DNA of 64,000 nt from Leptospira bouyouniensis (GCF_004769525.1 NZ_RQFT01000015.1:62001-126000), one strand, 5' to 3'; counted from the stretch's first letter, positions 31,772 to 42,116 are shown. Notes: generated by a model from the letters alone, not told the origin. Made by a program: numbers and translations.

Positions 31772-31821
31772 ATACAGATTGTCTAAGAATTGTAAACGTA
31801 AAATTCCTGGCTTAACTCTTT

Positions 31822-33666
31822 ATGAAAGATACACTCGTACTCAAAACCATCCAAGAAAAAATTAAAAATTTAGGTAGTTTGCCCGGGTGTTATCTTTGGA
31901 AAAACCAAATGGGTCAAGTGATTTACGTAGGTAAAGCACTCAAACTCCAATCGAGAGTTAGGTCCTATCTCAATCCCAACCAAAAAGATAGAAAAACTCG
32001 TGCGCTTTTTGTTGAATTATATGATTTAGATTGGATTGCCACAAGGACTGAAAAAGAAGCTCTTCTCCTCGAAGCGACTCTGATAAAAAAATACAATCCG
32101 AAGTTCAATGTTAGGTTAAAAGACGATAAAAAATATCCCTTCTTATGCGTTTCGACGAGTGAAGATTACCCAATGGTTATTTTGACCAGGAAAGTAAAGG
32201 ACAATGGTGATCGGTATTTTGGACCCTTTACCGATGTGAAAGCAGCAAGAGATACCTTAGAATTGATACACAGGATTTTTCCGATCCGTAAAACCAAATT
32301 AAAACTCCCTTTACCGAAACCACAAAGACCTTGCCTCAATTTTCATATGGGACGTTGTCTCGGTCCATGCCAAGGGAATATCACAAAAGAAACGTATTCC
32401 GAGTTGGTTGAAGAGATCTTACGATTTTTAGAAGGGAAAAAAGAACGATTGGTTGCTGATTTAAAATCGGCAATGGTGTCTGCCTCAGCCAAAATGGAAT
32501 ATGAACGTGCTGGATTTCTCAAACAAAGGATTGAAAAAATCAACCAACTCCGAGAGAAACAAACAGTTGTCAGTTTAGATGGTGGAGATGAAGATATTCT
32601 TGGAATCAGCAGACGAGACGATGAAGGGCAAATTGTCATTCTCGAAGTGAGAGGGGGAAGGCTTGAGGGGAAAAAATCGTTTCCACTTTCTGGTCTATCG
32701 TTTTCAGATGATGAAGAAGCCTTTACTTCCTTTTTGCGTGATTATTACTTAAATGTGACGTTGTTACCGAGTATTGTTTTTTTACCAATCTCTGCAAAAG
32801 GGAATTATGATGTTTTTTTAGAAGCAATCTTAGAAAAATTTGGAACTTCTATCAAACTCAAATTCCCAGAGATGGGACCTAAAAAATCTTTACTCCGTCT
32901 AGCAGAGAAAAATGCAGATCTTAGTTTAACAGAAAGGATCCTTGCAACCAAACTCCGCGACCAAACAGTCGCTATGAAAGAACTACAAGAGAAGTTAAAT
33001 CTTCCTACCTTACCAAGAACCATTGAATGTTATGATATCTCACATTTCCAAGGGAGTTCTCCTGTGGCAAGTGGAGTGATGTTTGTGGAAGGTAAACCTT
33101 ATAAGTCAGGTTACAGGCATTACAAAATGCGTGGGTATGAAGGAATCAACGACCCTGGTATGATCCATGAAGTGATTGCAAGGCGGTTAAGCCATCTTGT
33201 AAATGAAGAGGAACCTCTACCTGATCTTATTGTGATTGATGGGGGTCTAACACAACTTTCACGAGCGGCCGAAGCAGCGAATGCACTTGACTTAGGTCAT
33301 ATACCCATGGTGGGACTTGCTAAAAAACGAGAAGAGATTTATTTTCCAGGTGAAAAACACCCCTATAGTTTCGACATCCATTCACCAATGATGCGTCTCC
33401 TTCGCAATTTACGAGATGAAGCCCATCGTTTTGGTGTCACTTTCCAAAGGCTACAAAGGAAGAAAAAAGCACTGAAGTCAATTTTGGATGATATACCAGA
33501 TATTGGCGCAAGCCGACGAAAAAGTATCCTTACGTATTTTCAGTCTAAGAAAAAAGTAACTGATGCAACGCGGTCTGAGTTAGAAAAGGTGCAAGGAATA
33601 GGCCCTGTTCTTGCTGAAAAAATTTATACGAATATCCAAAACTTAAAAAAAATAGAACCGAAGTAA
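31822..33666 (+). CDS. uvrC: UvrABC system protein C
   Basis: A 614-residue excinuclease subunit that makes both incisions in nucleotide excision repair. The GIY-YIG domain is N-terminal ([20 protein letters not shown]). The cysteine motif [16 protein letters not shown] follows, then a UVR motif ([19 protein letters not shown]) for UvrB contact. The RNase H-like endonuclease has [19 protein letters not shown] and [14 protein letters not shown]. Tandem HhH elements end the protein ([33 protein letters not shown]). Family length is about 600. Confidence 0.96.
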   Translation: MKDTLVLKTIQEKIKNLGSLPGCYLWKNQMGQVIYVGKALKLQSRVRSYLNPNQKDRKTRALFVELYDLDWIATRTEKEALLLEATLIKKYNPKFNVRLKDDKKYPFLCVSTSEDYPMVILTRKVKDNGDRYFGPFTDVKAARDTLELIHRIFPIRKTKLKLPLPKPQRPCLNFHMGRCLGPCQGNITKETYSELVEEILRFLEGKKERLVADLKSAMVSASAKMEYERAGFLKQRIEKINQLREKQTVVSLDGGDEDILGISRRDDEGQIVILEVRGGRLEGKKSFPLSGLSFSDDEEAFTSFLRDYYLNVTLLPSIVFLPISAKGNYDVFLEAILEKFGTSIKLKFPEMGPKKSLLRLAEKNADLSLTERILATKLRDQTVAMKELQEKLNLPTLPRTIECYDISHFQGSSPVASGVMFVEGKPYKSGYRHYKMRGYEGINDPGMIHEVIARRLSHLVNEEEPLPDLIVIDGGLTQLSRAAEAANALDLGHIPMVGLAKKREEIYFPGEKHPYSFDIHSPMMRLLRNLRDEAHRFGVTFQRLQRKKKALKSILDDIPDIGASRRKSILTYFQSKKKVTDATRSELEKVQGIGPVLAEKIYTNIQNLKKIEPK

Positions 33667-33676
33667 CGATTTATCA

Positions 33677-33697
33677 CCACTCCTAAGTTAGGGGTGG
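33677..33697 (+). promoter_or_regulatory. Hairpin that can hide the ribosome-binding site of the 33702 gene
   Basis: CCACTCCT (33677-33684), a five-base loop AAGTT, and AGGGGTGG (33690-33697) form an 8-bp stem with one G-U pair. The 3' arm contains the purine-rich AGGGG that would serve as ribosome-binding site for the GTG at 33702. No T-tract follows, so it is not a typical terminator for uvrC; translational control is inferred. Confidence 0.45.
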
Positions 33698-33701
33698 CAA
33701 A

Positions 33702-36527
33702 GTGAATCGATGTTTGTATATTTTACTATTTCTCTTTGTTTCCTGTAATTCAAATGGAAATTCTCCTTTTTATTTCTTTCCCAGTGAGATTAGTGACTCT
33801 CCTGAATTTCATTTTGAATACGGTAAAAAGGATTCGCAGATCCATACCAATCGATCCAATCAGTTACTTCATTATGAAAATGGAGTTTTATGTGTTTTTT
33901 CGATCCCTATTCAATTATATAACAAAGAGTTAGGTGCTAAATTTCGGATTTGTTGGAAGATGGATGAGGTAAGTTCTGTCCGTTGGCAAAATGGATTTGA
34001 ACTCCTTAATCTGCCCCAAAATGAATACTCTCATTTCCAAGAAATAGGAAAGGATTGGAAAGTTTCCTTAACCGATTATGGAAAATGGAAGGTGAGTCGA
34101 GATAAAAATCCGCCAATTCTCGAATGGAAACAACAAATTTGGTCAACGGGTCATGTTTCCTACCAAACCTTTGCCATTCCTCATCCCACCTTTATCCAAA
34201 AATCAAACACAGTGTGTGAAGTTGTGTTTCGGTCATTTGCACTTCATGTCACTGAAAACAAAACAAAGGTGATCGTATTTGAATTTCCCTGTCCCAACAT
34301 TGATTCCATTTTGGAATCAGTTTTAACACAAAACCAAAGTTGGTTATCCAATTGCAAGGTAGAATCACCTATCGTTTCCGAATCATTTCGTCACACAGAA
34401 TCCAACTTCCAACGATTTCTGGAATGGGAAAATCCGAATGAGTATGTAATTTGCCCATTTGCTGACTCACTCGTAAGGAAGAAAGAAAATGAAATCATTG
34501 GATTTCAATCCGAAGAGTTTCGGAATCGCAGTCGTTTGGTATTGCCAAACGGAATTTTACTTCTTTCCGATGATCCTAAATACCAAGGAATTCCCATACC
34601 AAAACATTTTTTAGCTGAACTGGGAACTGAAGAAAGCATCAGTTTTGGAGATTCAACTTTCAATGATTCCCAATTTTTTTTCAAACAAGGGGAAGAATTT
34701 TTCTCAAACCAGATAAAAACTACTTCTTGCCGAGACCAAATGAATATTTGGAAAACAGAACAATTGTTTTGTGGAAATCCTGGTTTACCCAATGGAATGG
34801 AAAAAGATGAAATCAATGCAACAATTCCAGGATGCACAGAAAACCAAATCAAACTCACTGAGTTTTATCCAGGGAATCATAAAGAAACAGGTTTTCCTCT
34901 CCCTTCATTTTTTGAATTCCAAAACAAAGGTGATGTTTGTGATGTATCATCTTTAAATTGGATCTATGAAGGAGTCACATACCCTCTATCTGCGAAAGAA
35001 AAAATACTTCTAAAAGATGATGTTTTGGTCCTCACAAGAGAACCTTGGATTGGTTGGAATTTATCCGAAACGGTAAAACCATTTACCATTCCAAAAGTTG
35101 TTTTTCAAATTCCTTCCCATTCGATCCAAAATCGAAAATCAAAAAATACGATTCAATACGAGCCAAGTCCCAATCGAATCCACTTATTAAGAAGAGGAGA
35201 CCAAAACTTGTTTTCCATTTATATCGATGATATTGAGACTCCGCATCCAAAATCTGTGTGCCAAAAAGACTTGCTATCATTTGGATTCCAATTGAGCCCA
35301 GGGAAACACGAAAGCACTATCGTAAAACAATTGGCTAGCCAACTTTTGGAATTTGCCGTCACTCCATTTCCGTTTTTGGATTTTGGTTATTCTGAATTAG
35401 AAGAAGGTATTGGTTCCTTCCGAACTGTTGCAACTAAGGAGTATTTCTATTGGAAACCAGCATTAACCGGTGTTTTAAGTTTTGGATACGGATCTAGTCT
35501 TTGTAACGGAGAAAAACTTTACCAGTTACCTCCTGAATTTTTTTCCAATCATTTTAATTCTGTGGAATACTTAGATAAAGATACTTCACAAATAGTTTTG
35601 TCACAATGGACAGATTCCATTCTGACAGAAAAATCACATGGCGATACTCGTTCCCTCCATCCTGAACCTGCACCGATTTACTTTTCTTCATCACTTCGAC
35701 CATCTGCTACTTGCCCTGGAATTTGGAGGAGTCCTGGGATTGGAAAACAGAGGAGTTTGGAAATCATCAAAGCAAACACAGAAGAGAAGTATCATACTAA
35801 TTTATTTCTCGATTCATTGATTGAAGTCCAAATAGGTAATGTAAGGCAAAAACAACAGATAAACATACTTCCCTTATCAAATAAAACCTTTTCACTTCAG
35901 CTAGCAAACGTTAATTTAGGTATTCCTGAAGAACAGATATATTCCTACTTCTCTCACCCAGAGCTTGTTAAATCTGTTGGATTTTTAGAAAAGAAAGGTC
36001 CGGTTCAGATTGAAGCCATTTTTCCCAATCCAATTCAATCACAGAACGAATGGATTTATATATGCAATCGATCTACAAATCCAGAAGACTTAAGTGAATA
36101 TTCGATAGAAGATGAAACCTCAATCGATCTGATTGTGCCATACCAAACTCGGTTTCCGAATTCAAACCCGAAAGGGATTCATGGGAATGGATTTATCACT
36201 AACGATTCGATCCTTCATCCTTCTACCTGCGCTTGGATCGTCGATCCAGATGGTAAGGATTGGTATTTGCCAATCTTCCATTCGGAATCAGACCGTTTAT
36301 TGACCGTAATATCAACGCAAACTATAGGGAATGGAATTTCATCAGGTGAGTATCTACAATTAAAAAAAAGAGTCAATGGAGAAACCATACTCATATCTGC
36401 TTTTGGGCATAAAGAAAGTGCCAATCCTTTTCGAAAACATGTGAACACAGGCGAATACCTTTGGTTAAAAAAAGAGAAAGACGGAATAAACATCGATCAC
36501 TTTGAAATCTATCGTGAGGAAAATTGA
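33702..36527 (+). CDS. Large lipoprotein with lamin-tail-like segments
   Basis: Not matched to a named family over its full length. 941 residues, starting at a GTG, with signal peptide and lipobox LFVSC (lipidated Cys about residue 15). At least two stretches look like lamin-tail domains: IKLTEFYPGNHKETG with FFEFQNKGDVCDV near residues 385-415, and the clearer IEAIFPNPIQSQNEWIYICN near 770-790. LTDs are Ig-like beta sandwiches often attached to secreted nucleases or phosphoesterases. The stop overlaps the next gene (TTGA), so it is translated with the barrel-like protein and the PLD protein. The sequence preceding the start can form a hairpin over the ribosome-binding site. Confidence 0.8.
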   Translation: MNRCLYILLFLFVSCNSNGNSPFYFFPSEISDSPEFHFEYGKKDSQIHTNRSNQLLHYENGVLCVFSIPIQLYNKELGAKFRICWKMDEVSSVRWQNGFELLNLPQNEYSHFQEIGKDWKVSLTDYGKWKVSRDKNPPILEWKQQIWSTGHVSYQTFAIPHPTFIQKSNTVCEVVFRSFALHVTENKTKVIVFEFPCPNIDSILESVLTQNQSWLSNCKVESPIVSESFRHTESNFQRFLEWENPNEYVICPFADSLVRKKENEIIGFQSEEFRNRSRLVLPNGILLLSDDPKYQGIPIPKHFLAELGTEESISFGDSTFNDSQFFFKQGEEFFSNQIKTTSCRDQMNIWKTEQLFCGNPGLPNGMEKDEINATIPGCTENQIKLTEFYPGNHKETGFPLPSFFEFQNKGDVCDVSSLNWIYEGVTYPLSAKEKILLKDDVLVLTREPWIGWNLSETVKPFTIPKVVFQIPSHSIQNRKSKNTIQYEPSPNRIHLLRRGDQNLFSIYIDDIETPHPKSVCQKDLLSFGFQLSPGKHESTIVKQLASQLLEFAVTPFPFLDFGYSELEEGIGSFRTVATKEYFYWKPALTGVLSFGYGSSLCNGEKLYQLPPEFFSNHFNSVEYLDKDTSQIVLSQWTDSILTEKSHGDTRSLHPEPAPIYFSSSLRPSATCPGIWRSPGIGKQRSLEIIKANTEEKYHTNLFLDSLIEVQIGNVRQKQQINILPLSNKTFSLQLANVNLGIPEEQIYSYFSHPELVKSVGFLEKKGPVQIEAIFPNPIQSQNEWIYICNRSTNPEDLSEYSIEDETSIDLIVPYQTRFPNSNPKGIHGNGFITNDSILHPSTCAWIVDPDGKDWYLPIFHSESDRLLTVISTQTIGNGISSGEYLQLKKRVNGETILISAFGHKESANPFRKHVNTGEYLWLKKEKDGINIDHFEIYREEN

Positions 36528-37957
36528 GATCCATTTTTTTTCTATCTAAGGTTTTTGTTTGCTTAATGTTCTTTTACCCATTGAATTCATTGCTAGCGAT
36601 TGGATGGGAGGTTGGAATTTATGGTTACGAATTGTTTTTAAAAGAAAACTTAAATCAAAAATACAAACAATCAGAAGTTCCCGGTTGGGACTTTCATTTT
36701 CAAAAATTGGGAAAAGTATTTACAAGTGAACCATATTTAAATCGTATCTCCGGAGAATCTATGTTTGTTGGTCTAAAAGATAAAAATAACAAAAATCAGA
36801 TCCTTTGGGATTTAGACATAAAATTAACAACAGGTCCAGATACAGGTCTCAGAAATTATTATCTAGGAAAAAATCATTACTTTGGTTATATAACAAATCA
36901 ATTTTTTCTTGGAGTAGGAAGAAGGGAACATCTCTTTTCACCAAAAAGTTTTAGTACACATTATGATGGAGGTGATGGTTTATTCTTAGAACTTAAACCT
37001 TTGGAGCTTTTGACATTTCAATTCTTTCTTTGGGATTTTTATTCGGGATCAATTCTTTTGTCAAAAGATCAATTTCGAAGTTTGTTACAGTTGCCAAATG
37101 AAAAAGATCAATACCAAACAAACAATGTGACTTCATTTCGAAGAAACCATCACCGACGGCAAAGTTTTGGATTCGTATATGGTAAATCATTGGTTTTACG
37201 ATCAGGATTTCATTATTTGGAATTCGGAAGTTTAGGTCCATATAACAAAGACCATCCACATGAAACGAAAATAAATGAAGCAGATGGAGACTCTTTGTTT
37301 TCAGGGAATTTTGGATTTGGTTTTCATACGGAACAATTTTCCTTTGATATAGATTTTTTGTGGTGTAAAGGAAATGACCGGACACGTTCACAAATTGCAA
37401 GTCAACCAGGTTCGATTCCTATTGCAGGAGAGGCAATTCAAGTTGGAGGCGAATTTCGATTCGGTCGTTTTAAGTTTCGGAATTCTCATATGCTATCTGA
37501 TCGTGCAGAAAAGAATGAAAAACAACAAATTGTAAAAGAAGGTTTTATTTCCTTAGGGTCTCACCCAAGCCAAACACCCTACATTTCTCAAATCTTTCGT
37601 TTGTTTCCTTCTGCGGCTGTGACTGAAAATGGTTATGAAAAAAACTTTGCCATCATTGAAGGTCGATCTTTCGGATACTTATCAGAATTAGTTTTGGTTT
37701 TTCAATATGAACAATTCTTCATTAAGTGGATCGGGAATTATTTTGTGCCATACAAGCAGATTGGACCAAGTGATGGAAGGATCAGTTTCCAAAATCGTGA
37801 GTTTGAAAGGTTTTTCATCGGAGAAGGAATGGTTGAGATATCTGTAAACGATGGGTTTGGATTTGAACTGGGAGTTGGAATGTCTAAATTATTTTTACCG
37901 GAATCATTTGGGATTCATTCCAATTTTGGATATGTGTATGGAAGGTTACAAATTTGA
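36524..37957 (+). CDS. Probable outer-membrane beta-barrel protein
   Basis: Not recognised. 477 residues with a signal peptide (FVCLMFFYPLNSLLA). The rest is rich in alternating aromatic/glycine strands: IGWEVGIYGYELFL, HYFGYITNQFFLGVGRRE, FSGNFGFGFHTEQFSFDI, AIQVGGEFRFGRFKFRNS and FGFELGVGMSKLFL, ending near FGYVYGRLQI. This pattern suits an outer-membrane barrel. It starts at a TTG overlapping the previous stop by four bases and ends the same way into the PLD gene. A role as surface partner of these neighbours is inference. Confidence 0.72.
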   Translation: MRSIFFLSKVFVCLMFFYPLNSLLAIGWEVGIYGYELFLKENLNQKYKQSEVPGWDFHFQKLGKVFTSEPYLNRISGESMFVGLKDKNNKNQILWDLDIKLTTGPDTGLRNYYLGKNHYFGYITNQFFLGVGRREHLFSPKSFSTHYDGGDGLFLELKPLELLTFQFFLWDFYSGSILLSKDQFRSLLQLPNEKDQYQTNNVTSFRRNHHRRQSFGFVYGKSLVLRSGFHYLEFGSLGPYNKDHPHETKINEADGDSLFSGNFGFGFHTEQFSFDIDFLWCKGNDRTRSQIASQPGSIPIAGEAIQVGGEFRFGRFKFRNSHMLSDRAEKNEKQQIVKEGFISLGSHPSQTPYISQIFRLFPSAAVTENGYEKNFAIIEGRSFGYLSELVLVFQYEQFFIKWIGNYFVPYKQIGPSDGRISFQNREFERFFIGEGMVEISVNDGFGFELGVGMSKLFLPESFGIHSNFGYVYGRLQI

Positions 37958-39588
37958 AAGCAGATTCATTTGGATTGAAACAAAGATTTGTGACTATAAT
38001 CATTGCGTTATTGTCCATACAATGCCATTCTCAAAAATCCAAACTTGATCTATCATCCTTATTATACGCCCAACCTCCATTAAACGAAATCTATTTTTCT
38101 TACCCTGGGCGAAATGTTTCCATAGAGAAAAAGAGAATTGTCAAAGATGTGATTTTATCTGAAATCCGAAAATCCAAAGAATCGATTCGAATGTATGTGT
38201 ATTCTTTAGATGATTACGAAATTTTAACAGAATTATATTTAAAACAAAGGTCAGGAGTAAACATCCAAATTTTTGGTGATAAGGAAGAAGAATATCCAGA
38301 ATTAGAATCGCTTGGATTTCAAGTTGTTAGATGGGTTGGTTCCGGGATTCATCATACCAAAATCATCATTTTTGATCGATTCAGATTATTTTTAGGAACT
38401 GGAAATTTTACCTCTCATGGTTTGGAAACTGATCACAATGTATACTGGATTCAAACAATTTCCAATGAAGAATCAGACCAACTTATTTCCACCTTAGAAG
38501 GAAAAAATCCACTAGGGAGATTAAGAATTGGGAGGTTAGATTATATATTCGCCCCAGAAGCCGGTTTTGAAATCCAGTCACAACTACTGGATGCAATTGA
38601 TGGCGCAAAATCCTCAATCCAATATTTAATATACTCACATTTTGATCCTGTTATGACTTGGAAGTTAATGCAAGCTGCGAATAGGGGAGTTTTCATACAA
38701 GGCATTTATAATGTTCCCATCAATCCGGAAGGTGAGTTTCTCAGTCAAAACTTACATTTTCCATCTCAAATATGGGAAGATGGGAATGTCGATTTTATTT
38801 TTAAAGATGATGTCTACAAAGGAGGTTTGTTACATCACAAAACGATGTTAGTTGATGGAAAAGATGTATATGTAGGTTCTTACAATTATTCTGTTTCAGC
38901 TAGAGACAAAAATAAAGAAATTTTTGTAAAAATTTCTCATCCTTTGGTAATGAATGAATTTTTAATGGAATGGAAAAGGATACAATTGAATGCAATACCA
39001 ATTTCTCGCGCTGCCTTACTAGAAAATACAAATAGCCAATCTCTACTAAAATCATACACGATTCAAACATTTCAGAATGATTTATTCGAAACCAATTTAT
39101 TTTTCCAAAAAGCAGGGAACCTGGACTCTAATTCCACAGCTTTGTCCAAACAATACCTAAATTCACTAGGGTTACAAACAATGTCCAATGGAACACAAGA
39201 AGGGACCACGACCGAACGATTTGAATTCAGTTCGATTCAATTCGACCCCATTTGGGAAAAAAGTGAAGTGGACAAGTCCACACTTCACTTACAAAGTTAC
39301 TTTTTTGGTACAAAGGTTACGTTATCAAGCGGTGAACCTGTGTTATCGATTTCAATTTGGGACGGGTCAAGTCCGAAGGAAAACATTCCACTCGATGGGA
39401 TGTCCTTCGCAATGGGTCGATCCGATTTTCGCGTTGGTAAAAATCTTTGGATGTGGGTTCGAACAGAGAATCGAGTTTTATCTTTCTGTCATACAAAACA
39501 AAAAGGAGTTGTACCAATTTGGATGGTGTATTTAATAAATCGGATCTTTACAAAACAGAATCAAACTCTTACTTGTTCCTCAGGTTAG
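37954..39588 (+). CDS. Phospholipase D-family lipoprotein
   Basis: 544 residues with a lipobox-like LLSIQC after a hydrophobic N-terminus, so probably a lipoprotein. Two complete HKD motifs are present: HTKIIIFD followed by FLGTGNFTSHG, and HHKTMLVD followed by YVGSYNYSVSARDKNKE. The enzyme could be a nuclease, phospholipase or cardiolipin-type phosphotransferase; the pair of HKD motifs in one chain makes the active site complete. The C-terminal ~150 residues are unassigned and beta-rich. It starts at a TTG that overlaps the upstream stop by four bases. Confidence 0.88.
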   Translation: MKADSFGLKQRFVTIIIALLSIQCHSQKSKLDLSSLLYAQPPLNEIYFSYPGRNVSIEKKRIVKDVILSEIRKSKESIRMYVYSLDDYEILTELYLKQRSGVNIQIFGDKEEEYPELESLGFQVVRWVGSGIHHTKIIIFDRFRLFLGTGNFTSHGLETDHNVYWIQTISNEESDQLISTLEGKNPLGRLRIGRLDYIFAPEAGFEIQSQLLDAIDGAKSSIQYLIYSHFDPVMTWKLMQAANRGVFIQGIYNVPINPEGEFLSQNLHFPSQIWEDGNVDFIFKDDVYKGGLLHHKTMLVDGKDVYVGSYNYSVSARDKNKEIFVKISHPLVMNEFLMEWKRIQLNAIPISRAALLENTNSQSLLKSYTIQTFQNDLFETNLFFQKAGNLDSNSTALSKQYLNSLGLQTMSNGTQEGTTTERFEFSSIQFDPIWEKSEVDKSTLHLQSYFFGTKVTLSSGEPVLSISIWDGSSPKENIPLDGMSFAMGRSDFRVGKNLWMWVRTENRVLSFCHTKQKGVVPIWMVYLINRIFTKQNQTLTCSSG

Positions 39589-39596
39589 TTTGATTT

Positions 39597-39782
39597 TCAT
39601 TCAAGTTTATCTTCAATGACGGGTACTAGTAATTTTGCGATCTCTTCTTGTAGTTTCATGTAGTTATTGATACCAAGATGTGTGATTTGTTTATTCACAT
39701 CATTTAACATCGTTTGGATGAGGAGGATGAGTGTGTGTTTTTTATCTTGTGGAAGTTTCGAATCATGGATTAGGTCGGACAT
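39597..39782 (-). CDS. Small helical protein of unknown function
   Basis: Not recognised. 61 residues, no signal peptide or membrane segment. It is predicted to be two amphipathic helices (KHTLILLIQTMLNDVNKQI and YMKLQEEIAKLLVPVIEDKL). It lies 43 bases downstream of the MFS gene on the same strand, and eight bases from the convergent PLD gene. Composition looks like real protein rather than chance, but there is no independent proof. Confidence 0.5.
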   Translation of the reverse strand: MSDLIHDSKLPQDKKHTLILLIQTMLNDVNKQITHLGINNYMKLQEEIAKLLVPVIEDKLE

Positions 39783-39825
39783 GGCTTGTCCAGTCTGTCA
39801 TGGAAATCAGAATTTCCAAGCATTT

Positions 39826-41067
39826 TTAAACCCAGTTTTTCAGTTCGAGTTCTTTTAGTTTTGGAGCCATTCTGTAAGTAAAAATCACAATAAAAACAGT
39901 CATTGTGGCACCGAACACAACTGACCCAACGGTGCCTAAAAACTTGGCAGAAACTCCAGATTCGAAGGCTCCAATTTCATTTGAGGAACCGATGAATACC
40001 TTGTTGATGGCACTCACTCGACCTCTCATCTCTTCTGGTGTCATTGTTTGCATAATGGTTGATCGAACGACAACGGATACACTATCAAAAACTCCAGATA
40101 AAAATAATGCGAAAAGTGAGATATAGAACGAAGTAGAAAGCCCAAACACCAACATACAAATTCCAAAACCAAATACACAAGAAAGTAAAACCTTACCTGA
40201 TTTTTCAAGAGGGGGTTTGTAAGTTAAGTAGTAGGCCATTAGTAAAGCACCAAATGAGGGGGCAGCACGTAAATACCCAAGTCCTTCGGAGCCTACAAAT
40301 AAAATGTCTTTTGCAAATACAGGGAGTAAGGCAACTGCACCACCGAATAAAACCGCAAACATATCGAGTGCCATTGCACCTAACATGATTTCGTTCTTTA
40401 AAACAAACCGAAGTCCTTTGAGTAAACTATCTTTTAACGCTTCCTTTTCCTTACGTTCAGGTAAACTTCGTTTACGGATCCAAAAGAATAAAAGGAAAGG
40501 GAGACCAATACAAATACTATCGAGTCCATACGCCCATTCAATTCCTAAACTTCCATAAACGATCCCTCCAAGAGCAGGACCAATGACTGCCCCAGCTTGG
40601 AAAGAAGTTCCCATCCATGCAGCAGAGTGTGGGTAGTGTTCTCTTGGTACCAGTTGGGTAACAAAACTAAAGATGGCAGGGGAGATAAATCCACGAGCAA
40701 TGCCAGATACCAAAATCACGAGAAATATGGGATACGCTTTATAGGTTTCTAACAAATAATACAAAGGCCCAGTAAAAGCAAATAATGTGAGAGAACATAG
40801 AAGTAAAAAAAAGAGACAAACTACGATGATATTGCGACGATCTCGAAGATCTGCTAGGTGGCCTGCATAAAGTGCAACAAGAATCGATGGGATTGCTTCG
40901 AATAAACCGACAAGGCCAAGATCTAGCACACTCCCTGTAAGCTCATAAACCTGCCATCCAACAATGGTTGCTTGGATATTGATCGCAAGGACCATAAAAA
41001 AACGAGCTACGATAAAAAATCGAAAGTCCTTGTGTTGGAAAATGGCCAAAGAAAGATTTTTTTTCAT
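39826..41067 (-). CDS. MFS transporter (MFS_3/EntS-like exporter)
   Basis: A 413-residue permease with about 12 membrane helices. The first part reads FRFFIVARFFMVLAINIQAT, IVGWQVYELTGSVLDLGLVG, then the MFS loop GHLADLRDRRNIIV. A similar second half carries PVFAKDILFVGSEGLGYL and MRGRVSAINKVFIGSSNEIG. Such proteins export siderophores or drugs; the substrate is unknown. No regulator or siderophore gene is beside it. Confidence 0.88.
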   Translation of the reverse strand: MKKNLSLAIFQHKDFRFFIVARFFMVLAINIQATIVGWQVYELTGSVLDLGLVGLFEAIPSILVALYAGHLADLRDRRNIIVVCLFFLLLCSLTLFAFTGPLYYLLETYKAYPIFLVILVSGIARGFISPAIFSFVTQLVPREHYPHSAAWMGTSFQAGAVIGPALGGIVYGSLGIEWAYGLDSICIGLPFLLFFWIRKRSLPERKEKEALKDSLLKGLRFVLKNEIMLGAMALDMFAVLFGGAVALLPVFAKDILFVGSEGLGYLRAAPSFGALLMAYYLTYKPPLEKSGKVLLSCVFGFGICMLVFGLSTSFYISLFALFLSGVFDSVSVVVRSTIMQTMTPEEMRGRVSAINKVFIGSSNEIGAFESGVSAKFLGTVGSVVFGATMTVFIVIFTYRMAPKLKELELKNWV

Positions 41068-41128
41068 CTCGATTCAGCCAATGTTTTCCTAAAGAAATAT
41101 GGGGCAATTCACAAAATCAAAAAATCTA

Positions 41129-42109
41129 TTAATTCGTTTCACTTCCCAGTTGGAAATTCAATGTTTTGACAGCTTCTTCATTTCCTACTTGGTCTATCGC
41201 ATAATAAAAAATTTGGAAAGAACCTTTACATTCCGTTTTTAAATTCACAACAGATAAATCAGAAGTAAATGATTTGAATTCAGCTTGTGTTCCCGATTGG
41301 CAAGTAGTCGAATACAAAATATCTTTGAGCCCACTGCGATTGTCTTTTGCTACAAATCTGATTTTTGAATCTGGTGATAAAAAATTCATATTCCCTTTGC
41401 CTTTTGTTTGGGAACCAATCCATTCCACACTCGTTTCAGGTGGTTTTGTATCACGCACAAAATCAATGATTTGAATGGGTTCTTTATTCCCTGCCATATC
41501 AATTGAAAAATAAAGAAGTTTGTATTCGCCTTCCTCAGAAAAAGGAATCGATGCCAGTGATTTTGCCGAATTCCATTGACCGTCATTGATACGGTAACGC
41601 ACTTCTGCAACACCAGATGCATCATCAACTGGTGCAACTGTGATAAAATCCTTTGTAAGGAATCGAGTTTCTTCTTTTTCTTTAACGATCACAAAACTTT
41701 CGTAAGATACAACTGAGACAATTTTTTTGGGAATTGGTTTTGGTTCAAAGGTTTTTTTCGAAACAAACTCTTTGGGTACAGAAAGTGGACTACTTGGGTC
41801 AACATTTGTAGAATACACTTGAGTCCAAAAACCTTTGGCTCCATAATCACCTAACCTACGTACTCGAAAGTATTCGAAGTCGTCTTTTGGTGTGACTGTG
41901 ATTCGATTCCCTTTGAATTGGATGACTTCTGGAGGTTTTGGTGCTATGGATGCTTCGGTTTCATTTGGTTTATCTTGCCAAAGTTCTAATTCGAATTTAG
42001 CTTCTGCATCTGCATCAATCAAGATCCGAAGTTCCCTTTTGGGTTTGGATTCAAGGGAACCTAAAATTAGAAATAAAACGGTAAGGATGAGAGTGAGTGT
42101 TTGTTTCAT
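41129..42109 (-). CDS. Secreted protein with OmpL47-like repeat domains
   Basis: 326 residues from the ATG at 42109. This start is preceded by GAAGGGA and begins a signal peptide (TLTLILTVLFLILGSLES). An earlier ATG at 42187 would add 26 charged residues before the signal peptide and run into the upstream gene. Two Ig-like repeats of the OmpL47 type are visible: VAEVRYRINDGQWNSAK with LLYFSIDMAGNKEP, and GLKDILYSTTCQ with IFYYAIDQVGNEEA. It follows the FecR/LysM gene by seven bases, so both are probably made together for the envelope. Confidence 0.82.
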   Translation of the reverse strand: MKQTLTLILTVLFLILGSLESKPKRELRILIDADAEAKFELELWQDKPNETEASIAPKPPEVIQFKGNRITVTPKDDFEYFRVRRLGDYGAKGFWTQVYSTNVDPSSPLSVPKEFVSKKTFEPKPIPKKIVSVVSYESFVIVKEKEETRFLTKDFITVAPVDDASGVAEVRYRINDGQWNSAKSLASIPFSEEGEYKLLYFSIDMAGNKEPIQIIDFVRDTKPPETSVEWIGSQTKGKGNMNFLSPDSKIRFVAKDNRSGLKDILYSTTCQSGTQAEFKSFTSDLSVVNLKTECKGSFQIFYYAIDQVGNEEAVKTLNFQLGSETN

Positions 42110-42116
42110 ATCCCTT

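Noticed and set aside
33667..33701. Terminator of uvrC
   Set aside because: The hairpin has no following T-tract and contains the next gene's ribosome-binding site, so a translational role fits better.
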